A stretch of 64,000 nt of DNA from Chitinophaga sp. GbtcB8 (GTDB lineage Bacteria; Bacteroidota; Bacteroidia; Chitinophagales; Chitinophagaceae), in contig NZ_JAGXJN010000025.1 in the NCBI RefSeq assembly GCF_019091455.1, positions 1 through 64,000 of the forward strand. Direction: 5' to 3'. A model generated the notes under the pieces. It searched no databases and was not told the origin of the DNA. It saw only the letters and a list, made by a program, of their open reading frames with translations. Each line of letters starts with the position of its first letter. Within the stretch, counting starts at the first letter, position 1. A program made the translations under genes and the position numbers. Positions 31,598 to 40,671 of this stretch are shown here, piece by piece.

Positions 31598-33343
31598 TCA
31601 ATTACCAGGAGCGGCAGCAGTATCTACTTCCACTGCTTCAGCTTTCTCTTTCGCCTGCTGCTCTTTGTAATACTTGGCAGCAGCGGTACCCAGGTTCACC
31701 AGCTGTACCAGGCTGTTCTCTTTCTCATTTTTAAAAGTAACCACCACCTGTGATTCCTGCACCTTACCGTTAAACGGCTGGCTTACTGCGCGCAGGTCCT
31801 TTAACAGGTCTTTTGCCTGCAGGGCTACCGTACGGCCTTCTGCCGGAATTTCACTATCCGGTATATTCTGCGCCAGCTTTTCAAAATTTACATAGGCGCC
31901 CATTGGGTTGCCTTTTATTTTGTTTACAATGTCATTATCCAGCTTGGCTTTACCCTTACCGGCCAGGTAAGCCTCCAGCAATACGCTGTCAGAGGCTGCT
32001 GTTACCAGCTTATCTGTAATATCAACAGCCGGCATATTAGGTAGCTGCTGCGCCATTACATAATGATCGCCTTGTTTAACGAAAAAGTTTTTAACCATGG
32101 GTGAGTTCATCAGCTTTTCAAAAGCGGCTTTATCGCCCACTTTCATGGCAAATACCCATTTGCTGTCAGCGCTCACAGTGCTGTCTTCCGGGAAATAAGG
32201 CAGCGGTTTTTTCTTCATGGAAAAGTCAGAAGAAACAAATACCAGCTGTCCCTTAAATGCGTTCAGCACATCATCCAGTGTAAGCCCGCTCTGTCCCATC
32301 ATCATATTCACAATACCATCCGTACCGGTGCTTTTTACAATGTCGCCTATAATGCGCATGTCAAAGCCATAGGCGAAAAAGCCGGTAATATTATCAGAAG
32401 GATATTTTTCCAGCATCTCCAGATCCAGTGTATTGTTGCCGTATTTCTTATAAATATCAGCCATTTCCTTGCCCACATAAGAGTGGCCGTTCATTACCAC
32501 CTTACCTTCATCAAAGCTTACGGTAGCTGCATAATAACAACCTTCCAGCAGTTTTTTGAAGTTAGCAGGCAGCATGGTCATCTGGCTGGTGGAGATCACT
32601 TCCGGGTGCACAAAAAAGCTCATGTCGCCGCTTTCTTTCAGCAGGTTTTTGAAAGGTTCCAGGGAACCGGCGGTTTCTGCATCTTTCAGGTGAAACAGGT
32701 TATCCAGCACAGGCAGCCAGGTGCTTTCCGCATCATCCGGTGTGGTAAGCACGGTGGGCAGCGCAGCGGCAGAATCTATAACAGCTGATTCGTCTTCCTC
32801 AGAGCTGTCCGGCTCGCCGGCGCCGGGCATACCCGGTACTCCGCCATGTTTCTTAATATCATTCAGGTCAAAGGGGCGCACATAGATCACCACGCTTTTG
32901 TTCCAGCCTACCAGGGAATTATCATCCTGCAGCCAGGCATAGGTAAAGTCGCCTTTTGTTTTGGAGGCAAAGTTGGGAGCGTTCTTTTTCAGGAAATCCT
33001 CAAACTTGGCGGCGTCTTTTAAGCTGCCTGTCAGTGACAGGTAGGAGTTCTTGTCATTGCCAAAAACCATAGAGGCAAAAAAGTTGCTGTTCAGATCTAC
33101 CCCGGAATTTTCCACATCCCGTACGGCTTTGGCCGCTTCGCTGGAAGTGTCTTTATTCTGCAGCGCCGCAAAAAGTTTGTCTACGGTAATCCCGTTGGTT
33201 ACCAGTTTTTGTACAATTTGTTTACTGTTGATCCCAATTACAACCCCTGCATTTTTGGGGATATGCTTGCTTTCTTCGGGTATCTTGGAGCAAGCGCTCA
33301 GCAAGACCGCTGTGGTGATAGCGGTTAACAAAACCCGGTACAT
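31598..33343 (-). CDS. DUF4836 family lipoprotein
   Basis: About 581 residues from ATG 33343 (MYRVLLTAITTAVLLSACSK); an earlier ATG at 33364 is possible. The lipobox LSAC anchors the protein. IPKNAGVVIGINSKQIVQKLV is the conserved start of DUF4836, followed by two similar alpha/beta halves (for example GDFTYAWLQDDNSLVGWNKSVVIYVR and GDHYVMAQQLPNMPAVDITDKLVTAASDSVLLEAYL). The family is specific to Bacteroidota and of unknown function, often cell-surface exposed. It is convergent with the anti-sigma gene. Confidence 0.88.
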   Translation of the reverse strand: MYRVLLTAITTAVLLSACSKIPEESKHIPKNAGVVIGINSKQIVQKLVTNGITVDKLFAALQNKDTSSEAAKAVRDVENSGVDLNSNFFASMVFGNDKNSYLSLTGSLKDAAKFEDFLKKNAPNFASKTKGDFTYAWLQDDNSLVGWNKSVVIYVRPFDLNDIKKHGGVPGMPGAGEPDSSEEDESAVIDSAAALPTVLTTPDDAESTWLPVLDNLFHLKDAETAGSLEPFKNLLKESGDMSFFVHPEVISTSQMTMLPANFKKLLEGCYYAATVSFDEGKVVMNGHSYVGKEMADIYKKYGNNTLDLEMLEKYPSDNITGFFAYGFDMRIIGDIVKSTGTDGIVNMMMGQSGLTLDDVLNAFKGQLVFVSSDFSMKKKPLPYFPEDSTVSADSKWVFAMKVGDKAAFEKLMNSPMVKNFFVKQGDHYVMAQQLPNMPAVDITDKLVTAASDSVLLEAYLAGKGKAKLDNDIVNKIKGNPMGAYVNFEKLAQNIPDSEIPAEGRTVALQAKDLLKDLRAVSQPFNGKVQESQVVVTFKNEKENSLVQLVNLGTAAAKYYKEQQAKEKAEAVEVDTAAAPGN

Positions 33344-33534
33344 GTTACTTAGCGATAAGTGCATAAGAAGTGTTCAAAGATTTAAAAAATAATAATACCT
33401 GTGAAATTACACAAAAATCAACCCTTCCGCACTTTTTATATAAAGTAAATCCTCCAATTGTTTCATACCTTTATGGCACGGTTTTTCACTACTTTTTGTT
33501 GTAACTATTCCTATTCATTAGAACCAGCGCCAAC

Positions 33535-33822
33535 ATGTACTTGATTTTATTACAATACATCCGGCCGCTAACGGCCATAGAGCACTATCTGGACGCCCAC
33601 AAAGCCTTTCTGGATAAGTATTACCAAAGCGGAAAGTTTATCCTTTCCGGCCGCAGAAAGCCCAGGTCCGGCGGGCTGATCCTGTGTAAAGCCTCCAGCC
33701 GCAAGGAAGTGGAGCAGATCATTGCAGAAGATCCTTTTGATAAGTTTCAGCTGGCTCTGTATGAGATCATTGAATTTGAGCCTACTACCTATGTAAATGA
33801 GCTGCAGACCTATTTTAACTGA
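33535..33822 (+). CDS. YciI-like protein
   Basis: 95 residues. MYLILLQYIRPLTAIEHYLDAHKAFLDKYYQSGKFILSGRRKPRSGGLILCKASSRKEVEQIIAEDPF matches the YciI/YCII dimeric ferredoxin-like fold. The conserved His (AHKAFL) and Asp (EDPF) line the putative active site. Family members are small cytoplasmic proteins with poorly known function; some act in chloro-aromatic breakdown. It is a single gene. Confidence 0.87.
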   Translation: MYLILLQYIRPLTAIEHYLDAHKAFLDKYYQSGKFILSGRRKPRSGGLILCKASSRKEVEQIIAEDPFDKFQLALYEIIEFEPTTYVNELQTYFN

Positions 33823-34261
33823 GCAGCCAGCAGCATGAGCACTATGTAGCCTTATACCTCCGAGCACGTTTCCCCCGCTGATTTATTAACCTGCAAAAAT
33901 TAGTTCCCTCCCGGGAGCCAGGAATTTCTTTTGTCTTTTTTAAGTAGTGCTATTGCAATCGTTTGGAAAAGGTTGTAACTTAATTTTTATCCGGGTAAAA
34001 CCGGGCATATTTCACGTTATAAAACAAGTTAACTATGATGCCTTGTGATGGTATTCTGTAGTACGTCAGCCAATGTAGATAGTTCCGTTAATTCCACTAG
34101 TTAACTGTAGCAGTAACAAAAACAAATATGGATGTCTTCCACGTACGCTTTGGGGCCGGGAGAGGTATTGCCTTTACTATGCCATAAGCCGCCGCATTGC
34201 CTGCCGGGAGCCTGACATAGATGCCTATAATTTCCATTCCACAACCTAAAATCAGCATCGT
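33823..34261. other. 439-bp spacer upstream of susC, no gene seen
   Basis: No coding sequence is supported. The stretch holds CCGGG-containing words (three copies of a CCGGGAG core at about 33911, 34154 and 34205) and GTTAACT twice. No perfect TANNTTTG is present on the plus strand; TACGCTTTG at about 34145 is one base too long. The long leader suggests susCD is regulated from here, possibly through an alternative sigma factor. Confidence 0.45.
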
Positions 34262-37200
34262 ATGAATGTTCCCGTTAACGTTAAACTACGTCTCACCCGT
34301 TGCAGCAGCCTTCTGTGGCTGTTCCTGTTACTGGGCGCAGCACCTGCTGCTGCCCAGCAAAAGATCACCGGTAAAGTGGCCGATGAAAAAAGTAAAACCG
34401 CACTACCCGGAGTTACGGTAGTAGTAAAAGGTACCAACCGGGGTACCGCCACCAGCCCTTCCGGCACCTTTGCTATTGAGGCTAAGTCCGGAGAGGTGCT
34501 GTTATTTTCTTTTATTGGTTATAACACAAAAGAAGTAACCGTAGGCGGCAGTACCGACCTGAATGTGACCCTCGCAGAAAACATCGGTAACCTGAATGAG
34601 GTGGTGGTAACCGGTTACGGCAGCCAGTCCAAGAAAGATATTACCGGCGCCGTAGCCACAGTAGATGTGAAGAAGCTGCTGTCCACCCCTGCCGCCAACG
34701 TAGGCCAGGCCCTGCAGGGCCGCGTAGCAGGCGTTACCATTGGCACGGATAACAGCCCCGGTGGTAATGTAATGGTGCGCATACGCGGGTTTGGTACCAT
34801 TAACGACAACTCGCCCCTGTATGTAATTGACGGGGTGCCCACCAAAGGCAACCTGAACACGCTGAACCTGGGCGATATTGAATCTACCCAGGTGCTGAAA
34901 GATGCCTCTGCCTCCTCCATTTACGGCTCCCGCGCAGGGAACGGGGTGGTGATCATTACCACCCTCAAAGGCAAGCCCGGCAAGCCTAAGCTGAGCTACG
35001 ACTTTTATTATGGCACCCAGCGTCCCGGTAAGTTCCTGGACCTGCTGAACACCCAGGAGTATGCCGACCTGTTATGGGAATCGCGCATTAATGCAGGCAA
35101 CGTATCCAACGGCAACCCCAAACATGCGCAGTTCGGTAACGGGCCCAAACCCGTAATACCGGATTACATTTTCCCGGAAGGCGCTATGGAAGGCGATCCG
35201 CGGGTGGACCCCGCTAACTACACTTCCAATATTGAAAGCCCGGATTTCCGCAAAACCAAATGGCTTATTACCAAAGCCAATAAACAAGGCACCAACTGGA
35301 TGGATGAGATCTTTGATCCTGCACCTATCCAGAACCACCAGCTGAAAGTATCCGGCGGCAGCGAAACCGGGCGTTATGCCATGTCTGTAAACTACTTTAA
35401 CCAGCAGGGCATTATGATCCACACCGGTTACAAACGTTACTCCGTACGTGCCAATACGGAATTTAACGTGAGTAAAGCCATCCGCGTAGGTGAGAATTTC
35501 CAGGTAGCCTACGGCGAGCGTATAGGCCAGCCCGCAGGTAACCAGAATGAGGGCAACCCGGTTTCCTTTGCCTACCGCATGCAGCCCATTATACCGGTGT
35601 ATGATATTATGGGCAACTTTGCCGGTACCAAAGGCGGCGACCTGGATAACGCCAAAAATCCTGTAGCTGCGCTGTACCGCAATAAAGACAACATCAGCAA
35701 AGAGCTGCGCCTGTTTGGTAATGGCTGGGCAGAGGTGGATATCTTAAAGAACCTCACCGCCCGCACCAGCATTGGGATAGATTATAACTGGAATAATTAC
35801 AGGAACTACACCCTCCGTGATATAGAATCCAGTGAATCTGCCAGCGTGAACAGCCTGGCTATTTCCACTGCCTATGGCAATACCTGGACCTGGTACAACA
35901 CGCTCACCTACCGGCTGGACCTCAGCTCCATGCACCACTTTAACTTCCTGTTAGGTACAGAGGCCATCAGCAGCATGAACGACCCGCTGACCACCGGCCG
36001 CTCCCGCTTCTTTTTAGATGACCTGGACAACCGTTATATAGATGCCGGCAACGGCAGCACTGCCAACAACACCGGTGTGTACTCAGACTGGCGCCTGGCA
36101 TCAGAATTTGGTAAGATCAACTATGGGTATAATGATAAATACCTGGTGGACTTTACCCTGAGAAGGGACCGCTCCTCCCGCTTTTCCCAGCAGCATAACG
36201 TAGCCTACTTCCCCGCGGTAAGTGCCGGCTGGCGTGTATCTGAAGAGCCTTTTATGAAAAGCATCAGCGCTATTAACGACCTGAAGCTGCGCGTAGGCTG
36301 GGGCCAGACCGGTAACCAGGAAATTGGTAACTACAACCGTTTTACCACGTTTGGTACCAACCCTACCAACTCCTTTTATGACCTGAACGGCTCCCGGTCC
36401 TCTTCTCTGCAGGGTTATGAGCTGAGCCAGTTCGGTAACCCGGATGCCAAGTGGGAAACCACTACCAGCACCAATATTGGTTTGGATGCCACCATGTTTA
36501 AAGGCAAGCTGAGTGTAGGTATAGATGTGTACCAGCGTAAAACCAGCGACATGCTGTTCCCGGTAGAGATCCAGTATACCCAGGGCCAGGCCACCAACCC
36601 TTTCCGCAACATTGCTACCATGATGAACCGCGGTATTGAGCTGGGCATCAACTTCAGTAATGATGTTATGAAAGGCGATCTTACCTATGACCTGGGCATT
36701 AACTTCAGCACCTATAAAAATGAAGTGCAGAAAACAGACGGTAATGCCAATACCCGTTACTTTGGCTTTACTACCCGCCTGCCGGCCATGACGGTAACCC
36801 AGGCCGGGCAGCCCATTTCCTCTTTCTTTGGTTATGTGATCGATGGTATTTTCCAGTCGGATGATGAGGCGCTGAAAGCACCCCCTCAATTTGGCGGCGG
36901 CGCTAATAACAAAGCCGGCCAGTTCCACTTCCATGATGTAAATGGTGATAATAAGATAGATGCCAACGACCGTACCGTTATCGGTAACCCGCACCCGGAC
37001 TTTACCTACGGCTTTAATGCACAGGTAAACTATAAGAACTTTGGCCTTACCGTGTTTGCGCAAGGCGTGCAGGGTAACCAGATCTTTAACTATGTGCGCT
37101 ACTGGACAGACTTTCCCACCTTTGGCGGTAACCGCAGCCGGGAAATGCTGGAAGACTCCTGGCGCCCGGGAAAAACAGATGCCAAGCTGCCGCAGCTCCG

Positions 37201-37504
37201 CTCCAATGATGTGATCAGCAGCAACCCATCCACCTACTACGTAGAAAATGGTTCTTACCTGCGCTTTAAGAACATACAGCTTTCCTACAACCTGCCGGAA
37301 AGCCTGTTAAAACGCTTTGGCATCAGCACATTCCGCATTTATATACAAGGGCAGAACCTTTGGACCATTACCCCCTACACCGGGCTTGATCCGGAAATTA
37401 ACCTGCGTAACTACGATCCTAATAATGACCGCCATATGGGTGTGGACGAAGGCTCTTACCCCATGGCAAAAGTGTATCTCGTGGGCGCAAACATAAGCTT
37501 CTAA
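34262..37504 (+). CDS. SusC/RagA-type TonB-linked outer membrane protein
   Basis: 1080 residues. A Sec leader ending in PAAAQQ is followed by a carboxypeptidase-regulatory-like domain (ITGKVADEKSKTALPGVTVVVKGTNRGTATSPSGTFAI), the TonB-box region (LNEVVVTGYGSQ), a plug domain (GQALQGRVAGVTIGTDNSPGGNVMVRIRGFGTINDNSPLYVIDGVPT, and the SSIYGSRAGNGVVIITT signature) and a long beta-barrel. It forms the outer-membrane pore of a SusCD complex that imports oligosaccharides or peptides with TonB energy. SusD follows after 10 bp. No glycoside hydrolase is adjacent, so the substrate is not predictable. No N-terminal FecA-type signalling domain is present. Confidence 0.96.
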   Translation: MNVPVNVKLRLTRCSSLLWLFLLLGAAPAAAQQKITGKVADEKSKTALPGVTVVVKGTNRGTATSPSGTFAIEAKSGEVLLFSFIGYNTKEVTVGGSTDLNVTLAENIGNLNEVVVTGYGSQSKKDITGAVATVDVKKLLSTPAANVGQALQGRVAGVTIGTDNSPGGNVMVRIRGFGTINDNSPLYVIDGVPTKGNLNTLNLGDIESTQVLKDASASSIYGSRAGNGVVIITTLKGKPGKPKLSYDFYYGTQRPGKFLDLLNTQEYADLLWESRINAGNVSNGNPKHAQFGNGPKPVIPDYIFPEGAMEGDPRVDPANYTSNIESPDFRKTKWLITKANKQGTNWMDEIFDPAPIQNHQLKVSGGSETGRYAMSVNYFNQQGIMIHTGYKRYSVRANTEFNVSKAIRVGENFQVAYGERIGQPAGNQNEGNPVSFAYRMQPIIPVYDIMGNFAGTKGGDLDNAKNPVAALYRNKDNISKELRLFGNGWAEVDILKNLTARTSIGIDYNWNNYRNYTLRDIESSESASVNSLAISTAYGNTWTWYNTLTYRLDLSSMHHFNFLLGTEAISSMNDPLTTGRSRFFLDDLDNRYIDAGNGSTANNTGVYSDWRLASEFGKINYGYNDKYLVDFTLRRDRSSRFSQQHNVAYFPAVSAGWRVSEEPFMKSISAINDLKLRVGWGQTGNQEIGNYNRFTTFGTNPTNSFYDLNGSRSSSLQGYELSQFGNPDAKWETTTSTNIGLDATMFKGKLSVGIDVYQRKTSDMLFPVEIQYTQGQATNPFRNIATMMNRGIELGINFSNDVMKGDLTYDLGINFSTYKNEVQKTDGNANTRYFGFTTRLPAMTVTQAGQPISSFFGYVIDGIFQSDDEALKAPPQFGGGANNKAGQFHFHDVNGDNKIDANDRTVIGNPHPDFTYGFNAQVNYKNFGLTVFAQGVQGNQIFNYVRYWTDFPTFGGNRSREMLEDSWRPGKTDAKLPQLRSNDVISSNPSTYYVENGSYLRFKNIQLSYNLPESLLKRFGISTFRIYIQGQNLWTITPYTGLDPEINLRNYDPNNDRHMGVDEGSYPMAKVYLVGANISF

Positions 37505-37514
37505 CAACCATAAA

Positions 37515-39239
37515 ATGATTACCATGATCACACGTAAAACCATATATACCGCCATTTTAGTGCTGTTATGCACGGCTTGCAGCAACAGTTTCCTGGACCT
37601 GAAACCCAAAGGCGTGCTGCTGCCGGAACAATTGTATACCAATAGCGGTGTGAACGCAGTATTGATAGGCGCTTACTCATTGCTGGACGGCGTAGGCGCA
37701 GGCAACACCACCTACCAAAGCTCCGGCGATAACTGGGTATACGGCAGCGTAGCCGCTGACGATGCGTATAAAGGCACTACTTCCGGTGACCAGCCGGCCA
37801 TTAGCCTGATCGAGACTTACCAGATCCTGGCAGATAATGATTACTTCCGCGGTAAGTGGCGCGCCGTATACGATGGTATTGCCCGCAGTAACGACGTGAT
37901 ACAGGCCCTGGCCAAAACACCTGCCACGGAAATTGATGATGCAGAGCGCACCCGCATTACGGCAGAAGCCCGTTTCCTGCGCGGCCACTATCATTTTGAG
38001 GCAAAAAAGATGTGGAACCATGTGCCTTATATTGATGAGAACATATACAACCCGGAAGATGCCAACAGCACCAAAGTGCCCAATGATAAAGACATATGGC
38101 CCAACATTGAGGCCGACTTCCAGTTTGCCTACGAAAACCTGCCCCACCGCCAAACCCAGCCCGGCCGCGCCTCCAAATGGGCCGCTGCCGCCATGCTGGC
38201 CAAAGCCAAACTGTTCCAGCAAAAGTATGCGGATGCTAAAACCCTGCTGGATCTTATTGTAAGCCAGGGCGGTTATGTGCTGGTAGACCGTTATGCCGAT
38301 AACTTCCGTGCCCAGGCCAACAACAACGCTGAATCTGTTTTTGAAGTAGAGCACTCTGTAAATGATGGTGCACCCGGCGGCGAAAATGGTAACCAGGGCG
38401 CTACGCTGAACTATCCCTATGGCGGGCCTACTACCTGCTGCGGCTTTTTTCAGCCTTCGCAAAACCTGGTAAATGCATTTAAAACAGATGCCAATGGCCT
38501 GCCCCTGCTGGATAATTTTAATGCAGATGATGTAACCAATGATCAGGGCATAGAATCCAAAGACCCCTTCACTCCCTATGCAGGCACCCTGGATTCCCGC
38601 CTGGACTGGACCGTAGGCCGCCGCGGCATTCCCTATCTGGATCATGGCCTGCATCCCGGCAAAGCCTGGGTGCGTGACCAGGCGTATGCAGGTCCGTACT
38701 CACCTAAAAAGAATATGTTCTATAAAGTGGATATTGGCAGCGCCACCTTTGCCAATAACCCGCGGCAGAATGCCAATAACTACCGCATACTGCGTTACTC
38801 ACATGTGCTGCTGTGGTTAGCGGAATGTGAAATTGAAATAGGCTCCCTGGAACGTGCCCGTGAGCTGGTGAACATGATACGCACCCGCGCCGCCAACCCT
38901 GTAGGTTTTGTGAAACTGCCGGATGGCACTAATGCTGCCAACTACAAAGTAGGCCTGTACAATACTACGTGGACGGATAAGGTGCTGGCCCGTAAAGCCG
39001 TTCGTTTTGAGGAACGCATGGAGTTTGCTGTGGGAGGCCAACGCTTTTTTGACCTGGTACGCTGGGGCATTGCACCGGATGTGCTGAACACTTATATAAC
39101 CCAGGAAAAAGGCAAACGCACTTATCTGAATAATGCTACGTTCAAGGCTACTAATATTTATTATCCTATTCCGCTGCAGGAGATTGTGAATAGCTCCATA
39201 AGTGGAACGGCTACCCTGAAGCAGAATGATGGCTACTAG
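37515..39239 (+). CDS. SusD/RagB-type nutrient-binding lipoprotein
   Basis: 574 residues (or 571 from the ATG at 37524). LLCTACSNSFLDLKPKG is the lipobox followed by the usual SusD start. The helical TPR-containing body shows the SusD pattern (AEARFLRGHYHFEAKKMWNHVPYI, LLWLAECEIEIGSLERARELVNMIRTRAANP, AVRFEERMEFAVGGQRFFDLVRWG). It sits as a lid over the SusC pore and binds the ligand at the surface. It belongs to the same operon as susC and ends with a hairpin-rich spacer. Confidence 0.95.
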   Translation: MITMITRKTIYTAILVLLCTACSNSFLDLKPKGVLLPEQLYTNSGVNAVLIGAYSLLDGVGAGNTTYQSSGDNWVYGSVAADDAYKGTTSGDQPAISLIETYQILADNDYFRGKWRAVYDGIARSNDVIQALAKTPATEIDDAERTRITAEARFLRGHYHFEAKKMWNHVPYIDENIYNPEDANSTKVPNDKDIWPNIEADFQFAYENLPHRQTQPGRASKWAAAAMLAKAKLFQQKYADAKTLLDLIVSQGGYVLVDRYADNFRAQANNNAESVFEVEHSVNDGAPGGENGNQGATLNYPYGGPTTCCGFFQPSQNLVNAFKTDANGLPLLDNFNADDVTNDQGIESKDPFTPYAGTLDSRLDWTVGRRGIPYLDHGLHPGKAWVRDQAYAGPYSPKKNMFYKVDIGSATFANNPRQNANNYRILRYSHVLLWLAECEIEIGSLERARELVNMIRTRAANPVGFVKLPDGTNAANYKVGLYNTTWTDKVLARKAVRFEERMEFAVGGQRFFDLVRWGIAPDVLNTYITQEKGKRTYLNNATFKATNIYYPIPLQEIVNSSISGTATLKQNDGY

Positions 39240-39241
39240 GG

Positions 39242-39467
39242 TTAATTACGAATTGGGTAGTGCAATAGTGAAGTGTAAGTACAGTTAAAGAAAATGATTT
39301 AAGAAGTTTTATGAATACGAATAGATAAAAGCAAACGCCCGTAATGTTTCTACATTATGGGCGGTTTTTTATTGGAAACCTATCACTACGGAGTTCCCCA
39401 TTCGTAATTCGTAATTGACAATTCGTAATTCATAATTAACAGTCAGGTTCCGCCTGACTGTTAATTA
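39242..39467. repeat. Repeat-rich spacer between susD and the RND operon
   Basis: AATTACGAAT starts 5 bases after the susD stop (39244-39253) and its reverse complement ATTCGTAATT lies at 39400-39409. Further AATTCGTAATT words follow at about 39407 and 39420. A 15-bp perfect inverted repeat (39433-39447 with 39453-39467, loop TTCCG) ends the block. A regular terminator sits inside. The rest of the 331-bp spacer (39240-39570) contains no gene I can support. Confidence 0.6.
39336..39370 (+). terminator. Intrinsic terminator after susCD
   Basis: CGCCCGTAATGT (39336-39347) pairs with ACATTATGGGCG (39352-39363) over 12 positions with one G-T and a 4-nt loop. T6 follows at 39365-39370. Confidence 0.88.
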
Positions 39468-39558
39468 CTGTTAACCCTATTCAACCCGCAATCCGCCGCA
39501 GCCGCCGATAGTAAACGCCCGTTGACCGACACCCCCCAAACCACCCTTACCTTATCTC

Positions 39559-39566
39559 TAGTTTTG
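39559..39566 (+). promoter_or_regulatory. Promoter -7 box of the RND operon
   Basis: TAGTTTTG is a perfect TANNTTTG. The ATG of the adaptor gene begins 4 nt after the box, which points to a leaderless mRNA. No TTG is found at the -33 distance. Confidence 0.5.
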
Positions 39567-39570
39567 TCAA

Positions 39571-40635
39571 ATGGCAAAATTGATTACCGGAATATTGGGC
39601 ATCACTGTGCTCATAGCCGGGTGTAAAGGAAAAGCAGCTACACCCAGTGCCCGTGAAAAGGGCAACAACCAGGCTACTATTGTAGATGTAATGATAGCCG
39701 GCACCAGCACCATTAACAACACTATTGAAGCCAATGGTACGGTGGTAGCCAATGAATATGCAGAGCTGCACCCGGAAATAAGCGGGCGCATTACCTACCT
39801 GGATGTGCCGGAAGGCGCAATGGTACAGCAAGGCACCCTCATTGCCCGCATTAACGATGCAGACCTGCAGGCGCAGCTGCAGAAATCAAAAGTGCTGCTG
39901 GACCTGTATCAGAAAACTGAAGAGCGCGACCTCAAGCTGCTGGACATTAACGGTATTAACCAGGCCGACTATGACCTGGCCCTTAACAATGTGAACAGTA
40001 CAAAGGCAGATATTGCCTACACCCAGGCGCTGATAGATAAAACCGTGATCCGCGCCCCCTTTACCGGCATTGTAGGTTTGCGCCAGGTAAGCATTGGCGC
40101 ATATGTAGCGCCCACCAATGTAATTGCCACCATTCAGCAGCTGGATAAAATAAAAGTGGATTTCACTTTACCGGAACAATACGGCGCAGTGATTAAAAAA
40201 GGCGCAGTAGTAGACGTAACGGTAGATGCCAGCACCAATGCGCAGCGCAAAGCAGTAGTGATTGCCTATGAGCCGCAGATAACGCCTACCAGCCGTAACA
40301 TACGGGTGCGCGCTGTGCTGGAGGAAGGTAAAGGCCATCCCGGCGCTTTTGTAAAAGTGTACCTGAATGCAGCGGCCGATAAAAAAGCCATCCTGGTACC
40401 CACCAACGCCATCATCCCCAACGATAAAAATAACCAGGTTATCCTGGTAAAAAATGGCAAAGCCTCTTTTGCAGATGTTGTAACCGGCTTACGTGAAGCC
40501 AGTAATATAGAGATCACCAGCGGCATTAACCCTGGCGATACCGTAGTAGTAACCGGGGTGCTGTTTGCACGGCCGGATGCGCCATTGAAAGTACGGGGCG
40601 TAAAAACAACCGCACCGGCAGTTGCGCAGCAGTAA
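39571..40635 (+). CDS. RND efflux periplasmic adaptor (membrane fusion protein)
   Basis: 354 residues. MAKLITGILGITVLIAGC is a lipoprotein leader (lipobox IAGC), so the start at 39571 is needed. The HlyD/AcrA pattern follows: a barrel-sandwich domain (HPEISGRITYLDVPEGAMVQQGTLIARINDADL), a helical hairpin (LQKSKVLLDLYQ..INQADYDLALNNVNSTKADIAYTQALIDKTVIRAPFTGIVG) and a beta-barrel and membrane-proximal domain. It bridges the RND pump and TolC. It is the first gene of a three-gene operon. Confidence 0.95.
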   Translation: MAKLITGILGITVLIAGCKGKAATPSAREKGNNQATIVDVMIAGTSTINNTIEANGTVVANEYAELHPEISGRITYLDVPEGAMVQQGTLIARINDADLQAQLQKSKVLLDLYQKTEERDLKLLDINGINQADYDLALNNVNSTKADIAYTQALIDKTVIRAPFTGIVGLRQVSIGAYVAPTNVIATIQQLDKIKVDFTLPEQYGAVIKKGAVVDVTVDASTNAQRKAVVIAYEPQITPTSRNIRVRAVLEEGKGHPGAFVKVYLNAAADKKAILVPTNAIIPNDKNNQVILVKNGKASFADVVTGLREASNIEITSGINPGDTVVVTGVLFARPDAPLKVRGVKTTAPAVAQQ

Positions 40636-40671
40636 AAGATTTGAACGGAAACATAAGATAAGACAGTACAC

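Noticed and set aside
36101..37063. Long open frame antisense to susC (320 codons)
   Set aside because: It lies fully inside a strongly supported gene, has low-complexity composition typical of the opposite strand of GC-biased codons, and matches no family.
39240..39570. CRISPR array suspected from repeated AATTCGTAATT words
   Set aside because: Units are too short, irregularly spaced and palindromic; there are no unique spacers and no cas genes in the window.
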